NCBI RefSeq assembly: GCF_019097595.1
Contig: NC_080716.1
Location: forward strand, 27,989,901 to 28,053,900
Direction: 5' to 3'
From: Hemibagrus wyckioides
Lineage: Eukaryota; Chordata; Actinopteri; Siluriformes; Bagridae
Length of the DNA: 64,000 nt
Of this stretch, positions 12,467-22,544 are shown one piece after another. A program made the translations under genes and the position numbers. Under the pieces are notes generated by a model. It made no database searches, was not told the DNA's origin, and worked only from the letters and a program-made list of their open reading frames with translations. The number at the start of each line of letters is the position of its first letter. The stretch's first letter is position 1.

Positions 12467-14959
12467 TGATGAGTAGAGTGTGTGTGTGTGTGGTGATGAG
12501 TAGAGTGTGTGTGTGTGTGTGTGGTGATGAGTAGAGTGTGTGTGTGTGTGGTGATGAGTAGAGTGTGTGTGTGTGTGTGTTGATGAGTAGGGGATGTGTG
12601 TGTGTGTGGTGATGAGTAGGGTGTGTGTGTGGTGATGAGTCGGGTGTGTGTGTGTGTGTGTGATGATGAGTAGGTAGTGTGTGTGTGTGTGGTGATGAGT
12701 AGGGTGTGTGTGTGTGTGTGTGTGTGTGGTGATGAGTAGGTAGTGTGTGTGTGTGTGGTGATGAGTAGGGTGTGTGTGTGTGTGTGTGTGGTGATGAGTA
12801 GGGTGTGTGTGTGTGTGTGAGAAAATTTAAATAGATCTAAGGACTATTCACTGTGTGTGTGTGTGTGTGGTGATGAGTAGAGTGTGTGTGTGTGTGTGTT
12901 GATGAGTAGGGGGTGTGTGTGTGGTGATGAGTAGGGTGTGTGTGTGTGTGTGTGTGTGTGGTGATGAGTAGGGTGTGTGTGTGCGTGGTGATGAGTAGGG
13001 TGTGTGTGTGTGTGTGTGTGGTGATGAGTAGGGTGTGTGTGTGTGTGGTGATGAGTAGGGTGTGTGTGTGTGTGTGGTGATGAGTAGGGTGTGTGTGTGT
13101 GGTGATGAGTAGGGTGTGTGTGTGTGTGTGTGGTGATGAGTAGGGTGTGTGTGTGTGTGTGGTGATGAGTAGGGTGGGTGTGTGTGTGTGTGGTGATGAG
13201 TAGGGTGTGTGTGTGTGTGTGTGGTGATGAGTAGGGTGTGTGTGTGTGTGTGTGTGTGGTGATGAGTAGGGAGTGTGTGTGTGTGTGGTGATGAGTAGGG
13301 TGTGTGTGTGTGTGTGGTGATGAGTGGGGTGTGTGTGTGTGTGTGTGTGTGGTGATGAGTAGGGTGTGTGTGTGTGGTGATGAGTAGGGTGTGTGTGTGT
13401 GTGTGGTGATGAGTAGGGTGTGTGTGTGGTGATGAGTAGGGTGTGTGTGTGTGTGTGGTGATGAGTGGGGTGTGTGTGTGTGTGTGTGTGGTGATGAGTA
13501 GGGTGTGTGTGTGTGGTGATGAGTAGGGTGTGTGTGTGTGTGTGGTGATGAGTAGGGTGTGTGTGTGGTGATGAGTAGGGTGTGTGTGTGTGTGGTGATG
13601 AGTAGGGTGTGTGTGTGTGTGTGTGGTGATGAGTAGGGTGTGTGTGTGTGTGGTGATGAGTAGGGTGTGTGTGTGTGTGTGGTGATGAGTAGGGTGTGTG
13701 TGTGTGTGGTGATGAGTAGGGTGTGTGTGTGTGTGTGTGTGTGAGAAAATTTAAATAGATCTAAGGAAAATTCACTGTGTGTGTGTGTGTGGTGATGAGT
13801 AGAGTGTGTGTGTGTGTGTGTGTGTTGATGAGTAGGGGGTGTGTGTGTGTGGTGATGAGTAGGGTGTGTGTGTGTGTGTGTGTGGTGATGAGTAGAGTGT
13901 GTGTGTGTGTGTGTGTTGATGAGTAGGGGGTGTGTGTGTGTGGTGATGAGTCGGGTGTGTGTGTGTGTGTGTGTGTGTGTGGTGATGAGTAGGGTGTGTG
14001 TGTGTGGTGATGAGTAGGGTGGGTGTGTGTGTGTGTGGTGATGAGTAGGGTGTGTGTGTGTGTGATGATGAGTAGGGTGTGTGTGTGTGTGTGTGGTGAT
14101 GAGTAGGGTGTGTGTGTGTGGTGATGAGTAGGGTGGGTGTGTGTGTGTGTGGTGATGAGTAGGGTGTGTGTGTGTGGTGATGAGTAGGGTGTGCGTGTGT
14201 GTGATGATGAGTAGGGTGTGTGTGTGTGTGTGTGGTGATGAGTAGTGTGTGTGTGTCTGTGTGTGTGTGTGTGGTGATGAGTAGGGTGTGTGTGTGGTGA
14301 TGAGTAGGGTGTGTGTGTGTGTGTGTGGTGATGAGTAGGGTGTGTGTGTGTGTGGTGATGAGTAGGGTGTGTGTGTGTGTGGTGATGAGTAGGGTGTGTG
14401 TGTGTGTGTGGTGATGAGTAGGGTGTGTGTGTGGTGATGAGTAGGGTGTGTGTGTGTGTGTGTGGTGATGAGTAGGGTGTGTGTGTGTGTGGTGATGAGT
14501 AGGGTGGGTGTGTGTGTGTGTGTGGTGATGAGTAGGGTGTGTGTGTGTGTGGTGATGAGTAGGGTGTGTGTGTGTGTGTGGTGATGAGTAGGGTGTGTGT
14601 GTGGTGATGAGTAGGGTGTGTGTGTGTGGTGATGAGTAGGGTGTGTGTGTGTGTGGTGATGAGTGGGGTGTGTGTGTGTGATGATGAGTAGGGTGTGTGT
14701 GTGTGTGTGGTGATGAGTAGGGTGTGTGTGTGGTGATGAGTAGGGTGTGTGTGTGTGTGTGTGTGGTGATGAGTAGGGTGTGTGTGGTGATGAGTAGGGT
14801 GTGTGTGTGTGTGTGTGGTGATGAGTAGGGTGTGTGTGTGTGTGGTGATGAGTAGGGTGTGTGTGTGTGGTGATGAGTAGGGTGTGTGTGTGGTGATGAG
14901 TAGGGTGTGTGTGTGTGTGTGTGTGTGGTGATGAGTAGGGTGTGTGTGGTGATGAGTAG
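1..14959. repeat. 15-kb GT-rich minisatellite array
   Basis: The whole stretch is GTGATGAGTAGG alternating with (TG)n runs of variable length. Common core variants are TTGATGAGTAGGGG, GTGATGAGTCGGG, GTAGGTAGTG and GTAGAGTG. The array begins before the window and ends at about 14959, where unique DNA starts with GTGATCTGTGTCATTTCC. Open frames inside it encode only low-complexity CVVMSRV-type or THTHPTHHH-type strings. These follow from the repeat unit, so I call no gene here. Long alternating purine-pyrimidine (TG)n is the kind of sequence known to adopt Z-DNA; whether it does so here is inference. Similar short tracts occur at 20640-20800, 31800-31920 and 33400-33500, so the array is one member of a dispersed family. 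Confidence 0.97.
198..13775 (+). repeat. 35-bp AT-rich module punctuating the GT array
   Basis: A module reading GAGAAAATTTAAATAGATCT then AAGGACTATTCACTG interrupts the GT array about 25 times. Starts are near 200, 285, 628, 947, 1286, 1710, 2810, 3727, 4370, 4887, 5895, 6355, 7010, 7085, 7435, 7763, 8105, 8535, 9513, 10378, 11038, 11540, 12402, 12816 and 13740. One further copy lies at about 20638, outside the array. Copies near 2810, 5895, 9513 and 13740 read GGAAAATTCAC instead of GGACTATTCAC. The copy at 5895 has an internal partial duplication. The module is the only AT-rich sequence in 15 kb of GT repeat. Confidence 0.93.
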
Positions 14960-15053
14960 GTGATCTGTGTCATTTCCATCAGCAGTGAAACATGAAGTGA
15001 GATAGCTTGTTCATCTCATTAAGTATTGTTTACCTTGTTTATTTGTTTTTCAG

Positions 15054-15108
15054 GCGCTTCATTGGGATTAATCCTGAGAGAAACACCAAAGCTGGACGAG
15101 TCCTATAG
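15054..15108 (+). other. Possible terminal coding exon, left copy (unidentified)
   Basis: A strong acceptor (TTTATTTGTTTTTCAG) precedes a short open stretch reading RFIGINPERNTKAGRVL and then a stop. The same arrangement recurs at 20895-20949 with one residue changed (R to Q). I do not recognise the peptide and see no upstream exon, because the GT array lies directly upstream. It could be the 3' exon of a gene whose rest lies left of the window, or a chance acceptor inside a duplicated block. Confidence 0.25.
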
Positions 15109-15521
15109 GACAGGGAACAAAAAGACACACAAAAAAACATCGGTCATCCCTCATGTCACAACTTTTCTTAAGAAACTGATGGGTTTTAAGTGGGACTTCA
15201 TATAAGTGTACCTAATCATTCTAACACACACACACACACACACACCTATAATGTCTACATTAAACCATTTTTTTTCAAGTATTCATTCTTATTATTTCTT
15301 ATTCACTCAGTTGTTCTCTGAGTCTTTTATTTACTATTTGTTTATTTTCTATAAATGTCTGTAAGTTTATTCAGTTCTTCACAAATTCTGAGAATATTTC
15401 CTTTAGGCTTAAAATGGAATAAAGAAGATAGATGTGTTGAAATGACACTTTTAAGCTGCATTATTTCTGTCTAATGTTTAATGTTATATTTCAAAGTCTG
15501 CATTTATAAACTGTATTAAAA

Positions 15522-15555
<34 letters not shown>

Positions 15556-15595
15556 GTTGTTGTATTATTTTGTAGTAAGACTGCTAAGGGCTACG

Positions 15596-15665
<70 letters not shown>

Positions 15666-15690
15666 TTTTTAAAATAATTTTTTTTATTAG
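15109..15690. other. Noncoding stretch with microsatellites
   Basis: AT-rich sequence with no supported gene. It contains an (AC)n tract at about 15222-15245, an (ATT)n tract at about 15520-15555 and a long (AT)n tract at 15599-15662. The corresponding right-copy sequence is 20950-21480, with shorter ATT and AT tracts. Confidence 0.8.
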
Positions 15691-16805
15691 CAGATTATTA
15701 CTCAACAGACATTTGTTAGCATCAAGCTAAATATTATATTTATGTAAAACAGTAGCCACGTTTGCTAGCGAGCTAGTTAGCATCAGGCTAAATATTATAT
15801 TTATGTAAACCAGTGGCCACGCTGGCTAACGAGCTAGTTAGCATCAGGCTAAATATTATATTTAAGTAAGCCAGTGGTCACGTTTGCTAATGAGCTAGTT
15901 AGCATCAGGCTAAATATTATATTTATGTAAACCAATGGCCACGTTTGCTAACGAGCTAGTTAGCGTCAGGCTAAATATTATAATTATGTAAACCAGTAGC
16001 CAAGTTTGCTAACGAGCTAGTTAGCATCAGGCTAAATATTATAATTATGTAAAACAGTAGCCAAGTTTGCTAACGAGCTAGTTAGCATCAGGCTAAATAT
16101 TATAATTATGTAGCCAAGTTACTAAGAGAAGCAGACTGAAAGTTGTTCACGTGTAAAGGCACTGCTCCACAGAGTTGTTTCTCAGGGCCACACTGATGTG
16201 ATTAAACACCTCCACTTTGTTGTACTGCTGGGATCCACAGCTGCAACACACAAAATGCATCAACATCTGTATCAACATCTGCATCATGTACAAACTCCAA
16301 CCTCTTATGTGTTGTACCTGGAGCATGTTATAATGTTCCTCATCTGGAATTGGAAAATAGACATCCTGGGCATCTATAGGGTCTTCTACCTCTTGCCAAC
16401 CCTGCCATTGTCCAGACTCCTCCATTTGGGTCAGACAGTGGCAGAGGAATTCATGGGCATCCTACACACACACACACACACAGTAATAAACAGTATATCA
16501 CATCTAGAGTGTTTACTTCTGCATGTTCCAATGTGTGTGTAATAATGTGTGTGTTTACATAATTATAATATTTAGCCTGATGCTAACTAGCTCGTTAGCA
16601 GACGTGGCCATTGGTTTACATAATTATAACATTTAGCCTGATGCTAACTAGCTCGTTAGCAGACTTGGCCAATGGTTTACATATTTTTAATATTTAGCTG
16701 ATGCTAAGTTGCTTGTTAGCAAACGTGGCCACTGGTTTACAGAAATATATTTAGCCTGATGCTAACAATATTGTCTGTTAAGTAATAATCTGCTAATAAA
16801 AACAG
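15681..16805. mobile_element. Iteron fold-back element A carrying USP exons
   Basis: The left end reads TTATTAGCAGATTATTACTC followed by AACAGAC. The right end (about 16763-16802) is its reverse complement, with GTCTGTTAAGTAATAATCTG then CTAATAAAAAC. Inside each end lies an array of a 61-bp unit containing GCCACGTTTGCTAACGAGCT followed by AGTTAGCATCAGGCTAAATA. The arrays run forward at 15690-16120 and inverted at 16555-16790. The centre (16141-16500) holds two USP exons. Terminal inverted repeats made of tandem units are the hallmark of fold-back transposons; assignment to that class is inference. No transposase is present. Confidence 0.7.
16151..16461 (-). pseudogene. USP37-like two-exon fragment A (exons 9-10 equivalent)
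   Basis: Two exons match exons 9 and 10 of the intact gene at 24215-28034. Exon 9-like is 16318-16461 (DAHEFLCHCLTQMEESGQWQ onward) and exon 10-like is 16151-16240 (CGSQQYNKVEVFNHISVAL onward). The first has one extra base, 40 instead of 39 between the conserved GGTTGGCAAGAG and TTCCAGATGAGG. It therefore ends in the wrong phase, and the CxxC zinc pair of the intact protein is lost. Exon 10 has lost several codons before its donor. No other USP exons are within reach, so this is a dead fragment. A near-identical copy is at 22188-22498. Confidence 0.85.
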
Positions 16806-17600
16806 TTATTTCTAAAAGAAAAATCCAAGGGGATGGGTACAGGTGTTCCTAATAAAGTGGCGAATAGATGTATAAATATTATGGATTACATAGTAGAGCG
16901 TTCAGCTGGATGAAAGCTATGAATGCTAGTTAGAGATGTAACTGTGGTCTTATAAGCTTGTGTGAAATGTAGCTCTGTATCATTTTAGCTATGAAATGCG
17001 GCTGCTGATAAGGCAGATGGTCCAAAATCTTAAGGTTTATGTAGGACTGAAAATAGGATCAAAGAAAACACACAGTCTGAGATTCAACACTATTTATTTT
17101 TGCTGATGGTGGATCTGGAGCTGCTACATTTTAGGTCTATAATTTTATTAACAGATCTCGGATCATCACAAAGATACGGCTGTAGATTTAAACCCTTAAT
17201 GAGCGAGCCAGAGGAAACGGTGGCAAGGAAAAAGTCATCTTCTTCTGGGACACACTGGACTGTGATGTTATAGATCATAACTCTTCAAATCTTTCAGTGG
17301 TGTACGATATAGAGAATACTGAGGGTGTTAAAAAGGTGTTCTTTATGATCATTACAGCAGAAGTCTTAATTCTACAGTGTCCAGGAAACAACCTTCAACA
17401 GAACATACAGGGCAAACCTATCACCAAGGCATTCAGTTCTTCTGCCCTTTTGGCATAAAATATTCTACCCACAAAAAGGCTAGCACTTCAGAGCATACAT
17501 GGCCTGTGTACTAGTAGCACTAGAGGTCAGAATCACTTCCTGACCTGCTACTTAGCAGTTATGCAGCTGCTCACCGGTCTGAGGGGACGAACCAACAGGT
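16806..17600. other. Noncoding flank of fragment A with repeat debris
   Basis: No gene is supported. Near 16840 it carries GGTGTTCCTAATAAAGTGGC, a dispersed fish repeat tail also seen at 23085 and 28312. Around 17195-17245 it carries a GTGGCAAGGAAAAA motif related to the dispersed repeat at 17735-18105. A minus-strand open stretch at 17090-17278 overlaps that repeat motif and is conserved in the right copy at 23334-23522, but nothing suggests it is a gene. Confidence 0.7.
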
Positions 17601-17734
17601 GCAGATAGCCTGTGTCACGTCTGCTGCCACACGGGGTTTACGGTCACGTCTCTCGAGCTACTCAAATCAACAAAGATTTTAACAAAATAATACTCACAGG
17701 AGTCGTGGATAAATTAATAAAGTATATTGCTAAA

Positions 17735-18107
17735 TTCAGTTTCAATTCAATTCAATTTTATTTGTATAGCGCTTTTAACAAAGAGCATTGTCTCAAAGCA
17801 GCTTTACATGAGAAACCGCGTAAGAAAACAACAAACATATAAACAGACAAACAGACAGACAGTCCTAGATGTTATCCCAAGTGAGCAAGCCTGAGGTGCG
17901 ACTGTGGCAAGGAAAAACTCCCTTAGATGGTATGAGGAAGAAACCTTGAGAGGAACCAGACTCAAAAGGGAACCCATCCTCATTTGGGTGACAATTGTGT
18001 GATGCAGATACAGTATGTGTATAATGTTATGTAAGTCAATAAGGAGGCTGTTGTCCACAGCACTGCTTGAATATCCCAATCCTCATAAGGCAGAACCCGG
18101 CTAAAGG
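17735..18107 (+). mobile_element. Dispersed teleost repeat
   Basis: The sequence begins TTCAATTCAATTTTATTTGT and continues ATAGCGC, then ATTGTCTCAAAGCAGCTTTA, GTGGCAAGGAAAAACTCCC and AGAGGAACCAGACTCAAAAG. I recognise this as a repeat found very widely in teleost genomes, though I am not sure of its formal class. It sits where USP exons 10-15 would be expected in the left copy, so its arrival or a linked deletion accounts for their loss. Confidence 0.75.
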
Positions 18108-18194
18108 CAGAACACCTGCAAAAGATCCAGGGAAAACTGCCTTTAAGCTCAACCTTCAGTGATATTCCTAAACCTGGCTCTTGTTCTTGATAGG
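18108..18194. repeat. Local duplication of USP intron 7 and exon 8 edge
   Basis: The stretch from CACCTGCAAAAGATCCAGGG to CTAAACCTGGCTCTTGTT repeats 18520-18602, which is the exon 8 acceptor edge plus intron 7 of the same truncated USP copy. Here it is joined directly to exon 9, through a shared CTCTTGTT, and replaces the 3' half of that exon. The right copy lacks this duplication. Confidence 0.75.
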
Positions 18195-18286
18195 GCATCT
18201 AGGGTGAACATTCTCTTGCCAACCCTGCCATCGTCCAGCCTCCTCCATTTGGGTCAGACAGTGGCAGAGGAATTCATGGGCATCCT

Positions 18287-18317
<31 letters not shown>

Positions 18318-19092
18318 GTAATAAACATTAAATCCTATCTAGAGTGTTTACTTCTGCATGTTTTAATGTGTGTGTAATTATGTGTGTGTTTGTGAACTCA
18401 CATTCTGGTTGTCGATGGTGAATTCTGGGTTGATTTCAGCAGCTGATTCAATGAGGGCCTCGAGGATAGACTCCGTGTCATATCGAGGCTCTGATCCCTT
18501 TCTTATCCTCGACAATTCCGCAAAACACCTGCAAAAGATCCAGGGAGAACTGCCCATAAACTCAACCTTCAGTGATATTCCTAAACCTGGCTCTTGTTGT
18601 CATTTTGGAAGATAAATATACAGTAAAATGTAGTCTTGGTACCTGATGAATGTGTCCTCTATGTTCTGGTTAGAATTGTCCAGCAGGTTGCAGAGCTGTT
18701 CACAGAAAGCCTCAGCTGTGAACAGACACTGCAGACTCGCATTAACGTAGCAGTTGTTACCAAAATTAGGCAACCTGCAACAGATCCACATGTTAGATCC
18801 ACATTCAGGTCCACAAAAGAACACTAGCACTGTTAATACGCTTATTTATATTCTAATGCATTCTAATACCAAATATTAATCTTTTATTCCAATCTGACTT
18901 TTATTTATGAATGAGATACACGTCAACTCGTCATACCCGCCAAGGAGCTCTTCATTTTCTGGGATGTAGGAGAGAGCCATGCTGTTTTCGTCAAAGGAAT
19001 CTGAAGTCCAGCTTTGACTATCAGATGAAGCTGGACTCTGGCTCTGTCCATCAGAGGAAGGTGTCTTTCCCTCAGGCATCATCTTTTTGGAA
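18168..19092 (-). pseudogene. Truncated USP37-like copy (exons 6 to part of 9)
   Basis: Four exons correspond to those of the intact gene, 7365 bp further right: exon 6 at 18937-19092, exon 7 at 18643-18774, exon 8 at 18402-18528, and exon 9 beginning at 18284. Exon 7 still encodes the catalytic Cys box (LPNFGNNCYVNASLQCLF). Exon 9 reads correctly to about QGWQENVHPRCPIKNK, then runs into duplicated intron sequence and stops at 18168-18170. Exons 1-5 and 10-15 are absent; upstream lies a relic of an unrelated protein, downstream a dispersed repeat. No His box exists, so the copy cannot encode an active protease. Confidence 0.88.
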
Positions 19093-19385
19093 CTGAAACG
19101 GTGAGGGATAGAGTTTATACTGAACTATTTGGATCTGTGCATTTACAGGTTTGGATCCAATTATGAGGGGTAGGAATCGTAGCAATGACCAGTTTTCATG
19201 GGCGTTCCCTTTGACACTGTCCTTTGCTGCAAAATCTAGAGGGACCTCTATGCTGTGGAACATCTGTCTTATCAATATATCCTGCAGCTCGCTGGAGGGG
19301 TCAGGCTGCATAATCATTTCCAAAACTTTGGTAAAACTGAAGCCTTTTTTCATGGTGCTTGCTGCTCTTCTCACCATCGAATGAC
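19093..19385 (-). pseudogene. Relic of unidentified repetitive protein family (left)
   Basis: A minus-strand open stretch of about 95 codons contains KGNAHENWSLLRFLPLIIG. A related peptide, GHAVQNWCLLRLLPVLIGEK, is encoded on the plus strand at about 39340-39410. I recall this motif from large uncharacterised, probably transposon-derived proteins repeated in many fish genomes, but cannot name the family. The fragment has no start context or partner exons and abuts truncated USP exon 6. Confidence 0.6.
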
Positions 19386-19586
19386 CAGCAGGACGACATG
19401 CAAGTGTTTAAATCCACTTACCTTGTTTTTCTTTATTCTGTACTTCTCACCATCTAAAGGCCACAGGGGCATAAATACCCTTCACTTTGTTTTTGTGAAC
19501 TCCATGTAGTTCTGAGAGCTGAGGAACATATTTTGATTTTCTCAGACACATCAAGGTTAGTGTGCAAAGGTCACTCTCTTACTTTC

Positions 19587-19624
<38 letters not shown>

Positions 19625-20103
19625 TAATATGCTGATATACTCCATATAAAAAAGCCAGAAACTAAGCTTTCTTTGCACAGGCCTATCTAAAGGGTTAATG
19701 GTGCCACTTGGTTAAAATCCTGGATTGTTTTTAAACATTTAGTAGTTTTGATCAGAACTGAGGTGGATTAACAGATTTATGCAAAACAAGTTGAAAAAAA
19801 GATTTACCTGACCTATTTTTACAGCAGTTTATTTTAGTGGATGTTTTCATCCTGAACATAACATAAGGGTAGTGAATTTGCCCACAGTGTATTTTATATA
19901 TTTCCAAAATGTATTTCAAAATAAGATTTCTCACCAAAAACCATTCCATTTACTGAAACACAGAGAAAGTTATAACTAAATTAAGAGTGAAAAGTGACCC
20001 CTAGTGGATGAAAACGTCCCCAACAGTAGACAAGAGTTTTAATGAAGTATGTTTGTCGAATTATAAACTGTCACAGTTAACAGGGTTGAGTTGATACCCT
20101 CAC
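19386..20103. other. Noncoding spacer
   Basis: No gene is supported. It holds an (AC)n tract at about 19587-19622 and otherwise unremarkable AT-rich sequence. Short minus-strand open stretches here have no recognisable content. Confidence 0.7.
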
Positions 20104-20800
<697 letters not shown>

Positions 20801-20894
20801 TGATCTGTGCTGATTTCCATCAGCAGTGAAACATGAAGTGAGATAGCTTGTTTATCTCATGAAGTATTGTTTACCTTGTTTATTTGTTTTTCAG

Positions 20895-20949
20895 GCGCTT
20901 CATTGGGATTAATCCTGAGAGAAACACCAAAGCTGGACAAGTCCTATAG
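20895..20949 (+). other. Possible terminal coding exon, right copy
   Basis: Duplicate of 15054-15108, with acceptor TTTTTCAG and the peptide RFIGINPERNTKAGQVL before a stop. See the left copy for limits: the peptide is unrecognised and no partner exon is seen. Confidence 0.25.
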
Positions 20950-21067
20950 AAGTGGACAGGGAAGAAAAAGACACACAAAAAAACATCGGTCATCCCTCAT
21001 GTCACAACTTTTCTTAAGAAACTGATGGGCTTTAAGTGGGACTTCATATAAGTGTACCTAATCATTC

Positions 21068-21102
<35 letters not shown>

Positions 21103-21592
21103 TAATGTCTACATTAAACCATTTTTTTTCAAGTATTCATTCTTATTATTTCTTATTCACTCAGTTGTTCTCTGAGTCTTTCATTTAGTATTTGTTTATT
21201 TTCTATAAATGTCTGTAAGTTTATTCAGTTCTTCACAAATTCTGAGAATATTTCCTTTAGGCTTAAAATGGAATAAAGAAGATAGATGTGTTGAAATGAC
21301 ACTTTTAAGCTGCATTATTTCTGTCCAATGTTTAATGTTATATTTCAAAGTCTGCATTTATAAACTGTATTAAAACATTATTATTATTATTGAATTATTT
21401 TGTAGTAAGACTGCTAAGTGCTAGGAAATATATATATATATATATTTTTTTTTTTTTCTTTTAAAAATAATTGTTTTTATTAGCAGCTTATTACTCAACA
21501 GACGATATTGTTAGCATCAGGCTAAATATTATAATTATGTAAACCAGTGGCCACGTTTGCTAACGAGCTAGTTATCATTAGGCTAAATATTA

Positions 21593-21715
21593 TCATTCAT
21601 TCATTCATTGTCTATACCCGCATATTCCTGGGACTCCTAGGGTCACGGGCGTCTGCTGGAGCCTATCCCAGCGCACATAGGGCGAAAGGCAGGGGTACAC
21701 CCTGGACAGGTCGCT
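21593..21715 (-). mobile_element. Dispersed repeat fragment inside iteron array
   Basis: TCATTCATTCATTCATTGTC leads into TATACCCGC and GGAGCCTATCCCAGCGCACA, ending CACCCTGGACAGGTCGC. The same family, longer, is at 53929-54282. The copy A array lacks it, so it was inserted after the duplication or removed from A. Confidence 0.8.
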
Positions 21716-22187
21716 AAATATTACATTTATGTAAATCAATGGCCACGTTTGCTAGCGAGCTAGATAGCATCAGGCTAAATATTATATTAATGTAAACCAC
21801 TGGCCACGTTTGCTAACGAGCTAGTTAGCATCAGGCTGAATATTATAATTATGTAAACCAATGGCCACGTTTGCTAACGAGCTAGTTAGCATTAGGCTAA
21901 ATATTATAATTATGTAAATCAATGGCCACGTTTGCTAACGAGCTAGTTAGCATTAGGCTAAATATTATATTTATGTAAACCAATGGCCACGTTTGCTAAC
22001 GAGCTAGTTAGCATCAGGCTAACTATTATAATTATGTAAACCAGTGGCCACTTTTGCTAACGAGCTAGTTAGCATTAGGCTAAATATTATAATTATGTAA
22101 AACAGTAGCCAAGTTTGCTAACGAGCTAGTTAGCATCAGGTTAAATGTAGCCACGTTACTAAGAGAAGCAGACTGAAAGTTGTTCAC

Positions 22188-22498
22188 GTGTAAAGGCACT
22201 GCTCCACAGAGTTGTTTCTCAGGGCCACACTGATGTGATTAAACACCTCCACTTTGTTGTACTGCTGGGATCCACAGCTGCAACACACAAAATGCATCAA
22301 CATCTGTATCAACATCTGCATCATGTACAAACTCCAACCTCTTATGTGTTGTACCTGGAGCATGTTATAATGTTCCTCATCTGGAATTGGAAAATAGACA
22401 TCCTGGGCATCTATAGGGTCTTCTACCTCTTGCCAACCCTGCCATTGTCCAGACTCCTCCATTTGGGTCAGACAGTGGCAGAGGAATTCATGGGCATC
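22188..22498 (-). pseudogene. USP37-like two-exon fragment B
   Basis: Exon 9-like at 22355-22498 and exon 10-like at 22188-22277 duplicate the fragment at 16151-16461 and share the same extra base and the same altered exon 10 end. The frameshift therefore predates the segmental duplication. It lies 1.7 kb downstream, in transcript direction, of the intact gene's stop codon, and is not part of that gene. Confidence 0.85.

Positions 22499-22544
<46 letters not shown>

Larger units (their letters stand above)
14949..17594. repeat. Segmental duplication, copy A (left part)
   Basis: This segment is nearly identical to 20783-23838. It covers the end of the GT array, a possible small exon, an iteron element holding USP exons, and a 3' stretch ending at GAGGGGACGAACCAA. 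The copies differ by repeat number: the iteron arrays are larger in the right copy, and microsatellites differ at 15520-15662 and 21380-21445. The right copy also carries an inserted dispersed repeat at about 21593-21715. The match stops abruptly after 17594 and 23838, which marks the duplication breakpoints. Confidence 0.9.

Noticed and set aside
11569..14979. Long minus-strand His/Thr-rich frames (288 and 711 codons)
   Set aside because: They read the complementary (CA)n repeat. His-Thr alternation is what any open (CA)n frame gives. Openness is due to lack of T-A-A/T-A-G words on that strand.
17090..17278. 62-codon minus-strand frame conserved in both segmental copies
   Set aside because: Conservation follows from recent duplication, and part of it matches a dispersed repeat motif (GTGGCAAGGAAAAA).
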